NCBI GenBank assembly: GCA_011375275.1
Contig: DRLW01000567.1
Location: forward strand, 1 to 8,220
DNA length: 8,220 nt
Reading direction: 5' to 3'
From: Bacteroidota bacterium
GTDB taxonomy: Bacteria; Zhuqueibacterota; Zhuqueibacteria; Zhuqueibacterales; Geothermadaptataceae
The stretch's first letter is position 1, and each line of letters begins with the position of its first letter. The translations under genes and the position numbers were made by a program. A model generated the notes under the pieces. It made no database searches. It was not told where the DNA came from and was given only the letters and a program-made list of their open reading frames with translations. Positions 7,278 through 8,220 of this stretch are shown here, piece by piece.

Positions 7278-7729
7278 TGGATGAATTGCGAGACCTTTAT
7301 CAGGAAATCATCCTCGATCACAACAAAAATCCGAAAAATTTTCATGTGATGGAGGATGCCACCCACAAATCAGATGGCCATAATCCGCTCTGCGGCGACC
7401 GGTTGACCGTGTATCTGCACGTTGACGGCGACCGCATTACGGATGTGAGCTTCCAGGGCTCCGGGTGTGCTATTTCCAAAGCTTCAGCCTCGGTGATGAC
7501 CACTGCCCTGAAAGGTAAAACCGTGGCAGAAGCCCGCGAGCTGTTTCACAAATTCCAGGATATGCTCACCAGGGAAGACGCGGCTATCCCGGACCTCGAT
7601 GAGTTCGGCCAGTTGGCGGCTTTTGCCGGTGTCCGCGAATTTCCGGTGCGGGTGAAGTGTGCAACCCTGTCCTGGCATACGACCATGGCTGCCCTCGATG
7701 ATGAAAATAAAATTGTCTCTACTGAATAA
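7277..7729 (+). CDS. sufU: SufU, zinc-dependent sulfurtransferase of the SUF system
   Basis: The 150-residue protein has the NifU_N/IscU fold with SufU-type features: Cys39 and Asp41 in NPLCGD, Cys64 in GSGCAIS, and Cys128 in RVKCATLSW (B. subtilis SufU Cys41, Asp43, Cys66, Cys128). These four bind zinc in studied SufU proteins, and Cys39 would take the persulfide from SufS. The region between Cys64 and Cys128 is longer than in IscU, and the residue before Cys128 is Lys rather than the IscU His; both mark SufU, not IscU. It starts with a 1-base overlap (TGATG) on the sufS stop, preceded by AAAGGTG at 7263-7269. Its place next to sufS supports a sulfur relay to SufBCD rather than a scaffold role, though a scaffold role has been proposed for some members. 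Confidence 0.95.
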   Translation: MDELRDLYQEIILDHNKNPKNFHVMEDATHKSDGHNPLCGDRLTVYLHVDGDRITDVSFQGSGCAISKASASVMTTALKGKTVAEARELFHKFQDMLTREDAAIPDLDEFGQLAAFAGVREFPVRVKCATLSWHTTMAALDDENKIVSTE

Positions 7730-7753
7730 TCCGAGCGAGAGTGTGGAGGAACA

Positions 7754-8077
7754 ATGACGGATACGAAAACCGAAGATGCGGTGCGGGAAAAAGTCGTCGA
7801 AGCTCTGAAAACCTGCTACGACCCGGAAATTCCGGTCAATATCTACGAGCTTGGGCTGATTTATGATATTCACATCGACGAAAAAAACAATGTCGAGATC
7901 CGCATGACCCTGACCTCGCCGGCCTGCCCTGTTGCCGGCTCACTGCCCGGCCAGGTGGAGGCTGTAGTTGCTGCTCTGGATGAGGTGAATTCGGCGACAG
8001 TGGAACTGGTTTGGGAACCGACCTGGACACCGGACATGATGAGCGAAGCAGCTAAATTAGAGCTTGGCTTTCTGTGA
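7754..8077 (+). CDS. sufT: SufT-type Fe-S maturation protein (DUF59/MIP18 family)
   Basis: This 107-residue, single-domain protein carries the family signature DPEIPVNIYELGLIYDI (residues 23-39) and MTLTSPACP (51-59) with the conserved Cys58; Cys21 is an additional cysteine. Single-domain DUF59 proteins next to suf genes are called SufT and are needed for full maturation of Fe-S proteins, especially under high demand; they are thought to assist cluster transfer, and eukaryotic relatives (MIP18/CIAO2) target clusters to clients. It follows sufU by 24 bases with a strong GGAGG (7745-7749) 4 bases before ATG. The alternative, PaaD of phenylacetate degradation, is unlikely because there are no paa genes and the protein lacks the PaaD C-terminal extension. 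It may also be an Mrp partner, but no mrp gene is in the window. Confidence 0.92.
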   Translation: MTDTKTEDAVREKVVEALKTCYDPEIPVNIYELGLIYDIHIDEKNNVEIRMTLTSPACPVAGSLPGQVEAVVAALDEVNSATVELVWEPTWTPDMMSEAAKLELGFL

Positions 8078-8105
8078 AATTTACGGCAGAAAAAACGCAA
8101 ACCCC

Positions 8106-8124
8106 GCCTGTCTGCACGACGGGC
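8106..8124 (+). other. Hairpin in the spacer after sufT
   Basis: GCCTGTC (8106-8112) can pair with GACGGGC (8118-8124; one T-G pair) around a 5-base loop. It lies in the 71-base gap between sufT and the next gene. With no T run after it, it is unlikely to stop transcription, and the next gene may remain in the operon. Confidence 0.3.
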
Positions 8125-8148
8125 TGAACCCATAAAGAGAGAGATGCG

Positions 8149-8220
8149 ATGAGTGATTTTCAGATTTCCTATTTCCCGATGTACGACCCGGAAGCAGTGC
8201 AGCCGATGCGCGACGAACTC
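8149..8220 (+). CDS. Start of a probable bacilliredoxin (BrxA/BrxB, DUF1094) gene, 3' end outside window
   Basis: Only the first 24 residues are visible, starting at ATG 8149 after an AGAGAGAG purine stretch; the ATG at 8144 hits a stop after two codons. The segment MYDPEAVQPMRDEL resembles the opening of BrxA/BrxB (YphP-like) bacilliredoxins, where a short N-terminus is followed by an xxPMRxEL helix before the CGC-type active site. That active site would fall beyond the window, so the call rests on one short motif. Bacilliredoxins remove bacillithiol from oxidised protein cysteines, which would suit a neighbour of thiol-rich Fe-S machinery. The gene follows sufT by 71 bases on the same strand with no clear terminator, so co-transcription is likely. 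If the motif match is chance, this is an unknown protein. Confidence 0.55.
   Translation, partial: MSDFQISYFPMYDPEAVQPMRDEL

Noticed and set aside
7277..7729. IscU scaffold as identity of SufU
   Set aside because: It has the longer spacing between the second and third cysteines, and Lys instead of His before Cys128, and lies beside sufS.
7754..8077. PaaD of the phenylacetate pathway as identity of the DUF59 protein
   Set aside because: The protein is a single domain without the PaaD C-terminal part, and its context is suf, not paa.

Overview
This window carries a nearly complete SUF iron-sulfur cluster assembly locus on the + strand, flanked upstream by the end of an M23 peptidase gene and a small convergent gene for a secreted repeat protein. 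Base composition looks moderate (a little above half G+C by eye) and even across the genes. The signs point to a bacterium, probably Gram-negative: Shine-Dalgarno sites, sigma70-like promoters, and a signal-peptide protein with WXXGXW repeats. SufU instead of SufE, a SufT-type DUF59 protein, and what looks like the start of a bacilliredoxin gene after sufT would fit a Bacteroidota/Chlorobiota-type (FCB) lineage, possibly a green sulfur bacterium or relative. That placement is inference and could be wrong.

Layout. Positions 2-535 (+) hold the C-terminal part of an M23 LytM-type metallopeptidase. A hairpin at 535-569 separates it from a convergent gene at 713-1030 (-) for a 105-residue exported protein with four tryptophan-anchored repeats spaced exactly 14 residues apart. 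A non-coding stretch of 426 bases (1031-1456) holds an 8-base direct repeat, a folded-looking segment and a good promoter candidate at 1278-1306. After a leader of about 144 bases comes an A-type Fe-S carrier gene (IscA/SufA/ErpA family, 1457-1783) with a textbook ribosome binding site. A strong stem-loop follows it, then a second gap of 361 bases that ends in a near-consensus promoter (2073-2101).

From 2145 the main operon reads sufB-sufC-sufD-sufS-sufU-sufT, all on the + strand. SufD-SufS-SufU are packed tightly (3-base gap, then a 1-base stop/start overlap). The sufB/sufC, sufC/sufD and sufT/next-gene junctions have 71-165 base spacers with small hairpins. The last 72 bases start one more gene whose N-terminus resembles BrxA/BrxB bacilliredoxins.

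How the genes work together. SufS (PLP, Cys376) strips sulfur from cysteine. SufU (Cys39, Asp41, Cys64, Cys128) probably accepts it as a zinc-bound sulfurtransferase. SufB-SufC-SufD, powered by the SufC ATPase, builds the cluster at the SufB/SufD interface. The A-type carrier and SufT help deliver clusters to client proteins. All catalytic and ligand residues I could check are present, so the pathway appears intact. I do not see a wholly new system here. The more unusual points are the shared ATCGACAA element in the two intergenic regions, the long carrier-gene leader, the hairpins at operon junctions, and the possible thiol-redox gene at the operon end.
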